This document shows, one piece after another, positions 54,854-64,000 of a DNA stretch of 64,000 nt. The notes below the pieces were generated by a model. That model was not told where the DNA came from. It searched no databases and worked only from the letters and a program-made list of their open reading frames with translations. Source of the DNA: Clostridia bacterium (GTDB lineage: Bacteria > Bacillota > Clostridia > Lachnospirales > Lachnospiraceae). Each line of letters begins with the position of its first letter. Position 1 is the first letter of the stretch. A program made the position numbers and the translations under genes. The stretch covers positions 124,001 through 188,000 of the forward strand of contig QKJQ01000037.1 of NCBI GenBank assembly GCA_003249225.1, given 5' to 3'.

Positions 54854-56932
54854 TCATGGTGTAAACTCAATATTCAGTATTTCACATTCTCCAATAGCAT
54901 TGTAAGTAAAAGAAACGCTCAACATCCCGATAAAAGTCATATGGGACTGGCTGACCACTTCATACGCAATAAGGCAGGGTCGCCCGTTATAATCACCTGT
55001 CTGGGCCTTACATATTCCTGAAACATATCCCACAGAATCACCTTCATTAAAATGATAACCGCGATAATTCTGGATGGTATCTATAGAATGATGCTCCTCT
55101 GAAAACAGCTTGGAAGCATCCTCGGTATAATAATCAGAAGCGTTAAAAAGGACAGTCCAGTCCGTATCAACGGATGAAATGATAAGGTCAAACTCACTTT
55201 CCCCTCTGGTTATCGCAAAATCAAATAAACTGCATCCATACTTGTCCTTAGGGCCTGACATTCGTACCCAACCATCCTTTGTCTGTTTCAGACATAGGAT
55301 CGTATAATGATACCCATCATCCGCAGTCGCTTTGTATAAAGTGATAAATAATTCATCCTGCTTATCACCGTCCAGATCAAGAGCTTCCACGGTCTCCACT
55401 CCCATTAATGCCGCATTTTCCTGATAATATTCATATTTCTTTTCACCATCAACATACATATCAATGCATGAACCCGCGTCATAGTACTTATAGAATAGAA
55501 TGGATTCTTTTCTATTGTCACCGTTAGTATCAATGCTGAATTCAAATACACGGTCATTTCGAATGACTGGTATATCATATTCGGATGAGGTCTGTGAAAG
55601 GGCCGGTGTGGCTTCTGATGTTCCTTCATCGTTTTCAATGCTCTGATCAATGCTCTGATCGTTGCTCTGACCGTTGCTTACTGCATCGTTATCATCAAGT
55701 AATACCAGATTCGTATCTTCGTTATATTCCACATCAATTGTGTTGTTATCCGTCCAGGTAAAATCTTTGAATTCATATTGATATGGCTCCGGAACCGAAA
55801 TGGAAGTATCCTGTGACATCTTAGCCAATCTGATCACAATAAGATCATCCAATCGTTTATCCCCTTGAATTGACGCAATGGTAAATGCTGCCTTCGAATT
55901 ATCCGGTGACAGTTTGTAGCCTTGGAGAACTCCCATTCCCAGATCTATAACTTGTACTTCCTGATTTTTATACTGAATAAGAATATACTCTCGATTCTTT
56001 ACTCCGGAAAAGCAGCTCATTAGAAGATAATAAATATCATCCTCTTTACAGATTACTTCTGTCTCAATCTGACCTACAAGGAATGCAAGTACCTGAACCG
56101 AATAATCCTGTGAATAATCAACTCCAGCATAGATGAAATCACTGACATAGGAGATATCGGTTACAGGTATTGCAATTATCTGACCCTCCGTCTGCACTTT
56201 TACACAATAGTTCAGATAATAGTTTTTTGTCTGCTGTTGTTCTGCAGTCAGCACTGGTTCCGGTTCCGGGGTCGGGGAAGGGGTAAGAACATATTCTGAG
56301 CCATACATTATCGTAAGCGCGTCATTATCCGTCCATTCAAAGGCTGTAATGCAATACAGATAGTCCTCTGGCAAAACAATATCGTTGTCTATCATCATAT
56401 CGGTCAGGTTTACCACTGCAATACGGTTCGTTACCACCGCAGCTTTAATCTGAGCAAATTTAAGTGCAAGCTTATCCTGCTCCGGTGAAACCCGGCAGTT
56501 TTGATAAGTCGTCTGGTCCAGATACAAAGATTTCATGTTTCCATTTTCATAGGAAAGCAAAAGAGAATTATCTTACTGACTTTGACTGTCGTATTTTATA
56601 AGGACATAATACGAGGTGTCTGATTGATACAGCACCTTTGTTTCAATGCTGTCAACGTATTTATCAAGCTGTGTCTCTTCTTTGGCTGGATCGTCATTCC
56701 CTGCCAGACTATTATAAAGATTTGGTATATCATAGATACTTACCGTTACAGCTTCCTCCTCTGCCTGAAATGTAATGCTGTAGTCTACGTGTGATGCGTT
56801 GTTTATGGTAACCACTTCTGGTGATGGTGTCACTTCATTCTCAGATAAAGTTCCATTTTCAATTCGATTTGTACCACAGCCAGTAAGAATCAGAAGCAAT
56901 GTGGTAAGCATCAGTACAGTACGATATTTCAT
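54854..56932 (-). pseudogene. Lipoprotein gene interrupted by an in-frame TAA
   Basis: Two open segments in the same frame: 56573-56932 (119 codons, lipoprotein signal LTTLLLILTGC) and 54854-56560. They are separated only by a TAA at 56573-56575 and four sense codons, so the reading frame continues (KYDSQSQ, stop, DNSLLLSYENGNMKS). The full product would be about 691 residues: lipobox, beta-propeller-like repeats (YYLLMSCFSG, LSPDNSKAAFTIAS), a Pro-rich patch PSPTPEPEP, Ser/Gln/Asp-rich linker, and a C-terminal domain with DTNGDNRKES and DLDGDKQDEL calcium-binding-like loops. One base change would restore it. It could be a nonsense allele, an assembly error or a readthrough case; downstream reinitiation at a TTG is possible but would lose the signal peptide. 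Confidence 0.85.
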
Positions 56933-57018
56933 ATGATGTCCAGCCTTTCTGCCATTTACTTTAACAATATACTCATGGTTCCTTTGTTCTCTTGTCTGGA
57001 AGAGTTATCTTCTGTCAC

Positions 57019-58968
57019 TTAATCTTCCAACCATTGATCTGCATGATGTCCCCCGCTTCCATACCACCATGCATTTCCAAGCTGCCAAAGATCGTCATCT
57101 CGATACCCTGACTCATTAAGTGCATCCGCATAGGTCCCTGCATAGACATTATCTCGTATAACGATTCTTTCTCCATTCTCAAGCCTTGTTTCTATAAAGT
57201 GTAATCCTGCTAAATCCATATCATACTCGTATTCCAGGGTATTCGTGCATATAAATTCACCATTGATATATTGGTAAATGTTCCAGGTTGCACAACCAGC
57301 TCCTGAACCACCCGTTGAGTAGATGCATTTTTTCTCTGCATCAAGTGCGGGATTTGCAATCATTTCAAATGCTTCTGATTCAACAAAGGTCGATGTTTCA
57401 GGATTCCACAACCAGCAGTCGTACCATGAATTATCATGTGCTCCGCTTAAACATTTCAAAATGATTACATCCTGATATCCGTCGAAATTTATATCAACCA
57501 CATGAAGCCCCATTGTATCAATCATATAGGCATCAATCGGAGTACCCGGAAAGGTTTGATCCTCCTGCCGGTTTGCATAATCCTCAAAAAGAATCCGTTC
57601 ACCATTTTCATCGAACACTTCAAGACTTATAACATATCCAAAATACCACTCATAAGAAGAGTAGGTTAATCCTTTTGCCACAAAATGATATTCAGGCATA
57701 TCTTCATGCAGGCTTTCAGTGATTTCATAAATCGGTTCTATAAGCTCTCCTCTTTGAATATCTCCGGTATCCAACTTGTTATCGCAACTATTTCCTACAT
57801 TACCATAACCATCGACATATCCCAGATCTATGTTTATAAAGTTAAAATATCCATCCACGTCCTTACAGTTTATAGCTCTTCCATCCGAATAATATAGTAC
57901 ATTATCCGCAATGACAAAGCAGTCCGTAAGAAAACTTGAATAGACTTTCTGTTCTTCGTTACTCACATCTATCGTATATACTATTCTGTCAGCAGAATTA
58001 TAATAATAGACCAGCTCGCCTACTACATTTATACTCTGCGCAACACTGTCACAAAGCGATTTACTCTCACATCCATCGATTCGCAGCGCACAGAACATCC
58101 CATCTGATTCACCTGAGTATCGGTTGTAGTAGATCCAGTCGCCCGCTGCAAGAATCTGTTCGGTGTAGTCAGAAGATAGCTTTTCCAGACCTGTGCCATC
58201 TGTATTCATGCGGTAGATGCCAAAAGTACCGCCGGATTTGCCTGCAAAAGAAATGACATCCCCACATACGCTTATCGAAGCAGGAATATCCTCACTTAAT
58301 TTCTTCAAATCACTGCCATCAAGATTCATACAATATAGGGTTCCGTTATCGTCAAAGTTGCCAAAATAGATTTTATCCACTGTAAGAAAAACTGAACTCG
58401 TACTAACTTTACCTAACAGCTGAAGATTACTGCCATCAAGGTCCATTACATACAGATTCGCATATTCCTCTTCACTTGTAAAAAAAATCTGGTTCTTCGT
58501 AGCATCAAACCAGGAAACTGCTACATCCGTAAGAGCATGGATATCATTGCCCTCCAAGTCACAGCTGTAAAGCACATCCCCATCGTAATGATTGCTATAA
58601 TAGATTCTGCCACCTTTAACGAAAATATCTCCATGTATCGTATAGACTGGCAAAGTACCAGAATTACTGCAATTATTATTCTCATTTTTAGACTCTACAT
58701 CATCCATAGGTATCGTCTCATTTTCTGTGCCCCCTTGTGTTGCTCCCTCTTCTTCTGTTGCTTCTTCTGTTACTCCCTCTGTTACTCCCTCAACCAGTGT
58801 TTCCTTCTGCTCATCTTCATATCTCACAGAAAAATTATCCTCTGTCATAAGAACCGAATCATTTATTCCTGATTCCGTGACTTTCTCCCCTTTTGTACCG
58901 CATGATGTTCCAGTCAGACAAACCAGTAATAATAGCGTAACAAAAGATAAAGCAGCTCCTATCTTCAT
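57019..58968 (-). CDS. Lipoprotein with DUF5050-like beta-propeller
   Basis: About 649 residues. N-terminal signal with lipoprotein-type Cys (LLLLVCLTGTSC). Residues about 30-100 are acidic and contain a short Thr/Glu/Val repeat (VEGVTEGVTEEATEEE). Residues 105-400 hold repeated IYYSNHYDGDVLYSCDLEGN-like blades (ILYMxLDGS, KIYFGNFDDNGTLYCMNLDG), the DUF5050 propeller type seen in many Clostridia. The C-terminal part (HVVDINFDGYQDVIILKCLS, GSGAGCATWNIYQYINGEF) matches XAC2610-like folds. Outer-face surface protein of unknown role. Start chosen at the ATG after AAGGGAGAAACATAGA; an ATG 7 codons earlier is possible. Confidence 0.85.
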   Translation of the reverse strand: MKIGAALSFVTLLLLVCLTGTSCGTKGEKVTESGINDSVLMTEDNFSVRYEDEQKETLVEGVTEGVTEEATEEEGATQGGTENETIPMDDVESKNENNNCSNSGTLPVYTIHGDIFVKGGRIYYSNHYDGDVLYSCDLEGNDIHALTDVAVSWFDATKNQIFFTSEEEYANLYVMDLDGSNLQLLGKVSTSSVFLTVDKIYFGNFDDNGTLYCMNLDGSDLKKLSEDIPASISVCGDVISFAGKSGGTFGIYRMNTDGTGLEKLSSDYTEQILAAGDWIYYNRYSGESDGMFCALRIDGCESKSLCDSVAQSINVVGELVYYYNSADRIVYTIDVSNEEQKVYSSFLTDCFVIADNVLYYSDGRAINCKDVDGYFNFINIDLGYVDGYGNVGNSCDNKLDTGDIQRGELIEPIYEITESLHEDMPEYHFVAKGLTYSSYEWYFGYVISLEVFDENGERILFEDYANRQEDQTFPGTPIDAYMIDTMGLHVVDINFDGYQDVIILKCLSGAHDNSWYDCWLWNPETSTFVESEAFEMIANPALDAEKKCIYSTGGSGAGCATWNIYQYINGEFICTNTLEYEYDMDLAGLHFIETRLENGERIVIRDNVYAGTYADALNESGYRDDDLWQLGNAWWYGSGGHHADQWLED

Positions 58969-59151
58969 TCTATGTTTCTCCCTTCGCATGACTTCCCGTA
59001 CTATGCCCTCCAAATATACAGCAAGGTGGATCTAACATTAACAATAAGCTGGGGATATGTACCATCAAAAATTATAGCCAAATATTGTTACTTTACTATT
59101 ACCAACCATTTGCATATTTATTAATTATTTACATATCATATTATGCAAAAT

Positions 59152-59179
59152 ATTATAACGACTTATTAATAAACTGCAA
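59152..59179 (-). promoter_or_regulatory. Promoter of the DUF5050-like lipoprotein gene
   Basis: Minus-strand TTGCAG (59179-59174), 16 bases, TATAAT (59157-59152), about 180 bases before the gene. The leader between is AT-rich and featureless. Confidence 0.5.
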
Positions 59180-59199
59180 CATGAAACTTATATGCTGAA

Positions 59200-59251
59200 T
59201 ATAAGAAAAAGAAACCTCACACAGACTTTACTCTGCTGTGTGAAGTTTCTT
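59200..59251 (-). terminator. Terminator of valS
   Basis: AAGAAACCTCACACAG (59209-59224) pairs with CTGTGTGAAGTTTCTT (59236-59251) with one mismatch; the minus-strand stem ends in TTTCTTTTTCTT. Confidence 0.85.
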
Positions 59252-59354
59252 CTTTCACTACTATTTAACGGATTTATTTTCTAAAATCAACATCCTAATG
59301 ATCCTATCTGCTTACGACTTATCAGCTAACAATCCAATCTTCTAACAATCTATC

Positions 59355-62039
59355 CTACTTACTATAGTACGCCAGTCTTTCCGTCACTTCAGCCAGCATA
59401 TTGGAATAGGTAGTTAGCTTTTCTTTCTCTTCTGCAAGCTTAGCTTCCGGAGCTTTTGATACAAAGCTTGGATTGGAGAGCATCTTGTTCGAACGTTCCA
59501 GTTCACCTTCCAGACGTTTCTTTTCTTTTGTAAGACGTTCGATCTCTTTCTCCACATCCACAAGATCCGAGAACGGGATAAAGATGGAAGCTTTTGAAAT
59601 AATGGTCGACACAGCATCTTCTGCTATGCCATCTTTGTTCTTTTGAAGCTTCAGGTCAGAAGCGAATGCCAGAGCCATGAAGAATACTTTGCCTTTTTCA
59701 AAGATTGCTGCCACATCATTGTCTTCTGTTACAACGATTACAGTTGCTTTTCTGCTCGGCGGTACATTCATTCCATTTCTAAGGATACGGATGGATTTAA
59801 CCGCTTCTTTCATAAGTTCAACGGCTGCTTCTTCTTCCGGATAAGCATTGTCTTCTGTAAATTCCGGCCACTTTGAAATCATGATGGATTCGTTGCTTTC
59901 AAGAATTCCCTCTGCATCTTTCAAGTTGCAGAAGATCTCTTCTGTCAGGAATGGCATGTATGGATGTAAGAGTTTTAATGCATCGGTAAGTACACTGCGA
60001 AGCGTCCAGATCGCTGCTTTCTTTGTCTCTGTATCATCGCCGTAAAGTCTTGGCTTCACCATCTCGATGTACCAGTCACAAAGTTCTTCCCAGATGAAAT
60101 CATAGATCTTCTGTGCTGCTATACCAAGTTCGAATTTATCAAGCATATCCGATACATCTTTTGCAACGGAATTCATCTTGGATAAGATCCACTTGTCTGC
60201 CTGTGTTAAGGAAGCTTTGTCTACAGAAGCCACACAGGCATCCTCGCCCATCTGGTCCATATTCATCAGGATAAAGCGGGAAGCATTCCATACTTTATTG
60301 GCAAAGTTACGGCTGGCTTCTACTCTCTCCCAGTAAAAACGCATATCATTCCCCGGGGCATTTCCGGTAATCAGCGTAAATCTGAGCGCATCTGCGCCGT
60401 ATTTATCGATTACTTCAAGAGGATCGATACCATTGCCAAGCGACTTGCTCATCTTGCGTCCCTGTGAATCACGCACCAGACCGTGGAACAGAACTGTCTT
60501 AAATGGTCTCTCCTTCATCTGCTCGTAACCGGAGAAGATCATTCGGATAACCCAGAAGAAGATGATATCATAACCGGTAACAAGTACGTCCGTTGGATAA
60601 AAGTATTCAAGGTCTTCTGTTTTTTCCGGCCAGCCAAGGGTAGAAAAAGGCCAGAGTGCTGAGCTGAACCAGGTGTCCAAAGTATCCGGATCCTGTGTAA
60701 AATGATTCTTGCCACATTTTGGACAGGCAGTCGGTGCCGTCTTGCTGACTACGATCTCACCGCAGTCATCGCAGTAGTAAGCAGGTATTCTGTGTCCCCA
60801 CCAGAGCTGTCTCGAGATACACCAGTCACGGATGTTGTCCGTCCAGTTGTAATATGCCTTGTCGAATCGCTCCGGAACCAGTTCGATTTCCTTGTTCTGA
60901 ACTGCTGCCACTGCCGGTTTGATCAGTTCGTCCATCTTAACGAACCACTGCTGTTTAATGAGCGGTTCAACGGTCGTCTTACAACGGTCATGTGTACCAA
61001 CGTTATGAGAGTAATCCTCGATCTTAACTAACAGACCCAACTCTTCCAGCTCTTTTACGATCTGTTTTCTTGCAGCGTAGCGATCCATTCCCTCGAATTT
61101 GCCACCGTTCTTATTGATGGTAGCGTCATCGTTCATGATGTTGATCTCCGGCAGATTATGACGTTTACCAACTTCAAAGTCGTTCGGGTCATGCGCAGGG
61201 GTGATCTTAACAACACCGGTTCCAAAGTCCTTTTCAACGTAAGCATCCGCGATAATTGGAATCTCACGGTCAACGAACGGAATCTTCGCAAATTTACCGA
61301 TCAGATGGGTATACCTCTCGTCTTCCGGGTTCACGGCAACTGCCGTATCCCCAAGCATGGTCTCTGGTCGGGTGGTCGCAAACTGAATGAATTCATCTGT
61401 TCCTACAATCGGGTACTTAATATGCCAGAAATGTCCTGCCTGATCTTCGTACTCAACTTCTGCATCGGAAATGGAAGTATGACATACCGGGCACCAGTTA
61501 ATGATTCTGGAACCTTTGTAGATCATATCTTTTTCATATAATTTGACAAACACTTCTTCCACGGCTTTCGAACAACCTTCGTCCATGGTAAAGCGTTCTC
61601 TGTCCCAGTCGCAGGACGAACCGAGCTTTTTTAACTGTCCGATAATTCGTCCGCCGTATTCTTCTTTCCATTCCCAGGCACGCTTTAAAAAGCCTTCTCT
61701 TCCAAGACTCTCCTTATCGATGCCTTCAGCTTTTAACTTCTCGATGATCTTAACTTCCGTAGCGATACTGGCATGATCGGTTCCAGGCTGCCAGAGCGCA
61801 TTGAAGCCCTGCATTCTCTTATAACGGATCAGAATATCCTGCATTGTATTATCAAGGGCATGTCCCATATGGAGCTGTCCTGTAATGTTTGGCGGTGGGA
61901 TAACGATCGTAAATGGTTTCTTACTCTTATCTACCTCTGCATGAAAATACTTTTTATTCAGCCATTTTTCATACAGGCGTTCTTCAATGTCTTTTGGGTC
62001 ATAATTCTTTGCCAGTTCGTTCTCGCCGGTTCTGCTCAT
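59355..62039 (-). CDS. valS: Valyl-tRNA synthetase
   Basis: 894 residues, the normal length. Charges tRNA-Val; class Ia. Signature [13 protein letters not shown] (HIGH), KMSKS in [11 protein letters not shown], the editing (CP1) domain with [17 protein letters not shown] and [13 protein letters not shown], a zinc-binding cluster in YYCDDCGE...CPKCGK, and a C-terminal coiled coil (about 830-890). The ATG at 62039 follows GAGGAGGATTTTTTA; the ATG or other start codons 9 residues upstream lie inside the leader. Controlled by the T-box at 62105-62390. Confidence 0.97.
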   Translation of the reverse strand: MSRTGENELAKNYDPKDIEERLYEKWLNKKYFHAEVDKSKKPFTIVIPPPNITGQLHMGHALDNTMQDILIRYKRMQGFNALWQPGTDHASIATEVKIIEKLKAEGIDKESLGREGFLKRAWEWKEEYGGRIIGQLKKLGSSCDWDRERFTMDEGCSKAVEEVFVKLYEKDMIYKGSRIINWCPVCHTSISDAEVEYEDQAGHFWHIKYPIVGTDEFIQFATTRPETMLGDTAVAVNPEDERYTHLIGKFAKIPFVDREIPIIADAYVEKDFGTGVVKITPAHDPNDFEVGKRHNLPEINIMNDDATINKNGGKFEGMDRYAARKQIVKELEELGLLVKIEDYSHNVGTHDRCKTTVEPLIKQQWFVKMDELIKPAVAAVQNKEIELVPERFDKAYYNWTDNIRDWCISRQLWWGHRIPAYYCDDCGEIVVSKTAPTACPKCGKNHFTQDPDTLDTWFSSALWPFSTLGWPEKTEDLEYFYPTDVLVTGYDIIFFWVIRMIFSGYEQMKERPFKTVLFHGLVRDSQGRKMSKSLGNGIDPLEVIDKYGADALRFTLITGNAPGNDMRFYWERVEASRNFANKVWNASRFILMNMDQMGEDACVASVDKASLTQADKWILSKMNSVAKDVSDMLDKFELGIAAQKIYDFIWEELCDWYIEMVKPRLYGDDTETKKAAIWTLRSVLTDALKLLHPYMPFLTEEIFCNLKDAEGILESNESIMISKWPEFTEDNAYPEEEAAVELMKEAVKSIRILRNGMNVPPSRKATVIVVTEDNDVAAIFEKGKVFFMALAFASDLKLQKNKDGIAEDAVSTIISKASIFIPFSDLVDVEKEIERLTKEKKRLEGELERSNKMLSNPSFVSKAPEAKLAEEKEKLTTYSNMLAEVTERLAYYSK

Positions 62040-62104
62040 TAAAAAATCCTCCTCAATCTTCTGCATGTTACTTTATAACCTGTAAGGTACTCCGCTTTGG
62101 TCCA

Positions 62105-62375
62105 TAGAAATAAAAAAAATCCCCCATCACAAAGGACGAGAGGACCGTGGTACCACCTTTTTTCGCAGCCGCATTCCTGCTTCTGCCTTTCTGCCGCATC
62201 TACGGCTCTGTCTGTAACGGGACTTCCCGTTATCCCCTACCTTTTTGGTTCAGGGATACTGTTCAAAAGCTACCTTCCGTCAACACTTCTTTGAGCTGCC
62301 TTTCAGCCGTGGGCTGCTCTCTCTGATAAGGTTATTGACCTACTCCTCTTTCTCATTACATTTACCTGTTTGATT
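62105..62375 (-). ncRNA. T-box riboswitch leader of valS
   Basis: On the minus strand the T-box sequence GGTGGTACCACGG (62157-62145) is followed by a terminator stem TCCTC...GGGGGA and eight T (62119-62109). Upstream (about 62345-62170) is an Stem I-like segment beginning GAGGAGTAGG with AG-rich and GCTGAAAGGCAGCTC pieces. The specifier codon was not assigned with confidence; GTA or another Val codon is expected. Uncharged tRNA-Val would favour antitermination. Confidence 0.9.
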
Positions 62376-62381
62376 CTTCTA

Positions 62382-62410
62382 CTATAAAGGACAAATCAAT
62401 CGTTTGTCAA
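62382..62410 (-). promoter_or_regulatory. Promoter of the valS T-box transcript
   Basis: Minus-strand TTGACA (62410-62405), 17 bases, TTATAG (62387-62382). Transcription would start near 62375 and pass through the T-box. Confidence 0.75.
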
Positions 62411-62420
62411 GGCAAATCTT

Positions 62421-63680
62421 TTATGCCCCTTCTTTAACTGCCACCTGATAATTTTTCATCATATTTCTGATATCGGCTTCGTATTCAGGTGCTATTTTTA
62501 ACAGTCCCTGTAATTCTGCTTCCGCTATATCAAAATGCTTTGTACTGTATTCAAGCCTCTCCCGTACTTTTCTCCTGCGCTCATTCAAAGAATGCCTTAC
62601 TTCGACCATTTCCTTGCTGTCAACAAGTGCTTCCGGCTGATAGATCCATACTTCTGTATCCGTAATGCCTTCCTCTTCCAGCAGTTCCATCAGTGCGGCA
62701 TTATAAAATTCCAGCAGCTTTGTATTTTCCTTGTAACGTACCTGTTCATCAAGTATCTTTACAAATTGTTCCCATTCAAAAGAAAGTTCCAACGAGTTGT
62801 TAATATGGAACTTCTCATACATATATTCCAGTGAACTGGTGCAATTTACGTACTTTACCTTGATCTTGTTCATTAGCTGTATGACCTTATTCATTTTGAT
62901 GTTGTTTACTTTTTCTGCATACTGGACCTTTCGCAACCCCGCAACACAATACATGGCAATCAATGCGGCGAGAATTCCTGTCATCAGAAATGGAATCATC
63001 ATATCAGCCTGTGTGTAGAAAGAAAGTAAAAACAAAACAACAAAGAATAATCCGATAATGATGCAGGCAGAAAACGCAAGTGTCTTCATGAATTTACGAC
63101 GGTTCTTCAGTTCCTCCGATTCAAAGGTCACGACACCACGCTCTCCCTCAATCTGTTTCATGTCATCTTTCACTTTTTGCTGATATTCTTCGAGTTCCTG
63201 CATTTCCTTCAGACGTTCAGGAATCTCTTTTTGAAAACGTTCCAGCTGATGGAACTGAGCCGGTGCAAGACCTCCCATATTCGATTCCTGGAATTTCGTC
63301 CTTTCATTATTCAAGCCGATTATTGTCCTGGCTGTTTCCATGATCTCAGCCTTTTTTTCGTTGGCAAGAGCATCAATTCTTTCAATATCTTCCAGATAGG
63401 TTGATATCGACTGATATTCATCCTTCGTTTCTAAAAGCTGTGTTCCCACATCACGAAGCAGCACACAACACTCCTTACACCGATCCATGACTTCCTCACG
63501 GCCAGCCTGACCTTTCTGAAGCTTTTTACGTGATAATGCTTCATTTACGGACATCCACGATGATTCATCGGACTCTTCCTTTTCATTTCTCTTTGATAGC
63601 CCTTTTTTCTGAGAAAAACTCTTTCGATTCGATGTACTTTTTCTCTCAGACGCTTCTTTATTCTTTGAAAAAAATGCCAT
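62421..63680 (-). CDS. Coiled-coil protein with two membrane segments, uncharacterised
   Basis: 419 residues. Residues 1-55 are a basic/Ser-rich disordered region (MAFFSKNKEASERKSTSNRK). Residues about 90-200 form a Glu/Lys coiled coil, then two adjacent membrane segments (about 210-232 and 237-258), then a second long helical region (about 260-415). No enzymatic motif. It resembles a trans-membrane hairpin with both arms cytoplasmic. Not recognised. Its ATG shares one base with the stop of the upstream gene (TAATG), a tight coupling; SD is GGAGAATGG. Confidence 0.82.
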   Translation of the reverse strand: MAFFSKNKEASERKSTSNRKSFSQKKGLSKRNEKEESDESSWMSVNEALSRKKLQKGQAGREEVMDRCKECCVLLRDVGTQLLETKDEYQSISTYLEDIERIDALANEKKAEIMETARTIIGLNNERTKFQESNMGGLAPAQFHQLERFQKEIPERLKEMQELEEYQQKVKDDMKQIEGERGVVTFESEELKNRRKFMKTLAFSACIIIGLFFVVLFLLSFYTQADMMIPFLMTGILAALIAMYCVAGLRKVQYAEKVNNIKMNKVIQLMNKIKVKYVNCTSSLEYMYEKFHINNSLELSFEWEQFVKILDEQVRYKENTKLLEFYNAALMELLEEEGITDTEVWIYQPEALVDSKEMVEVRHSLNERRRKVRERLEYSTKHFDIAEAELQGLLKIAPEYEADIRNMMKNYQVAVKEGA

Positions 63681-64000
63681 TATCCATTCTCCATACGATA
63701 TTTATTCTTAAGCCGGAACAGTATCTCTTCCATCAGCTTATAGTAATCGTTAATTCTTCCTTCTTCTTTCAGCTGTTTTGCCCTCTCGACTTCACGCACT
63801 TCGAAAGAATTCTCCTGTGTATCAGCAACATAATAAAGATCATTTTCAATCTGTTCTACGACAGCCCGGTTGTCCACATAGCGCTTTAATTCTCTTCCAA
63901 ATTGTGTGTCCTGTTTTCCAAGTTTTAACGCATATAAATATTGCTTTAATGACTGAACATTGCCATTCCTCTCATAAGCTTCTCTGAAAGATTCCGCAGC
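63680..64000 (-). CDS. C-terminus of an uncharacterised gene, cut by the right edge
   Basis: 106 residues of an open frame that starts outside the window. The visible part is helical and charged (FREAYERNGNVQSLKQYLYA, RAVVEQIENDLYYVADTQEN, ILFRLKNKYRMENG) and resembles tetratricopeptide or DnaJ-associated helices without a defining motif. A GTG-started frame from 63877 is probably an internal part, as the frame continues upstream. Overlaps the next gene by one base, so likely in the same operon. Confidence 0.7.
   Translation of the reverse strand, partial: AAESFREAYERNGNVQSLKQYLYALKLGKQDTQFGRELKRYVDNRAVVEQIENDLYYVADTQENSFEVREVERAKQLKEEGRINDYYKLMEEILFRLKNKYRMENG

Noticed and set aside
63680..63877. 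Self-contained 65-residue protein starting at a GTG
   Set aside because: The same frame continues open to the window edge without a stop or ribosome binding site at the GTG, so it is the end of a longer gene.

Overview
The window is chromosomal DNA of a low-GC Firmicute, most probably a Lachnospiraceae member (Clostridia). Supporting traits are the AT-rich composition, strong GGAGG-type ribosome binding sites, consensus sigma-A promoters, DapL-type diaminopimelate synthesis, a type III glutamine synthetase, an ammonium transporter fused to PII, a PPi-type phosphofructokinase and a T-box before valS. I cannot place it to genus. I saw no rRNA, tRNA, CRISPR array, prophage or complete insertion sequence. 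Most genes lie on the minus strand. Both edges cut genes.

Layout. 1-6 kb: a truncated PAS/GGDEF/HD-GYP protein coupled to an iron alcohol dehydrogenase, dut, an M18 aminopeptidase and one plus-strand protein with an Rpn-like tail. 6.4-24.4 kb: a nitrogen and nucleotide region. The minus strand reads purA, glnA, an ANTAR regulator, purF, carA, a carB-dapF fusion, pyrG and dapL. The plus strand has glnN and an amt-PII fusion. Nearly all of these enzymes make, use or sense glutamine or ammonium, so the block looks like a glutamine-economy module. The DapF half of the fusion has lost its first catalytic cysteine, and glnN has an intrinsic terminator in its leader that overlaps a possible ANTAR-type hairpin.

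24.5-29.2 kb: GH125 and GH20 glycosidases without signal peptides, plus a LysR regulator. 29.2-38.6 kb: purB, a heterodimeric ABC exporter, a DUF4015-like secreted protein and a histidine kinase with a degenerate HD-GYP response regulator; the last five are packed as one unit. 38.8-45.2 kb: a small XRE repressor with an operator-like palindrome in its promoter, rarA, a VanZ protein, a YigZ protein and a class A penicillin-binding protein.

45.2-52.2 kb: ilvE, thyA, an M3 peptidase, PPi-type phosphofructokinase and type I asparaginase. 52.5-59 kb: poorly characterised envelope-type genes: a Ser/Pro-rich coiled-coil protein, a zinc-ribbon/TPR membrane protein with a 48-residue gene before it, a lipoprotein gene broken by an in-frame TAA, and a DUF5050-like lipoprotein. 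59.3-64 kb: valS with its T-box, a coiled-coil membrane protein and a truncated upstream partner.

Intergenic regions carry several short tandem repeats (14, 21, 29 and about 47 bp periods) and two copies of a GGGTC...GACCC dispersed element.
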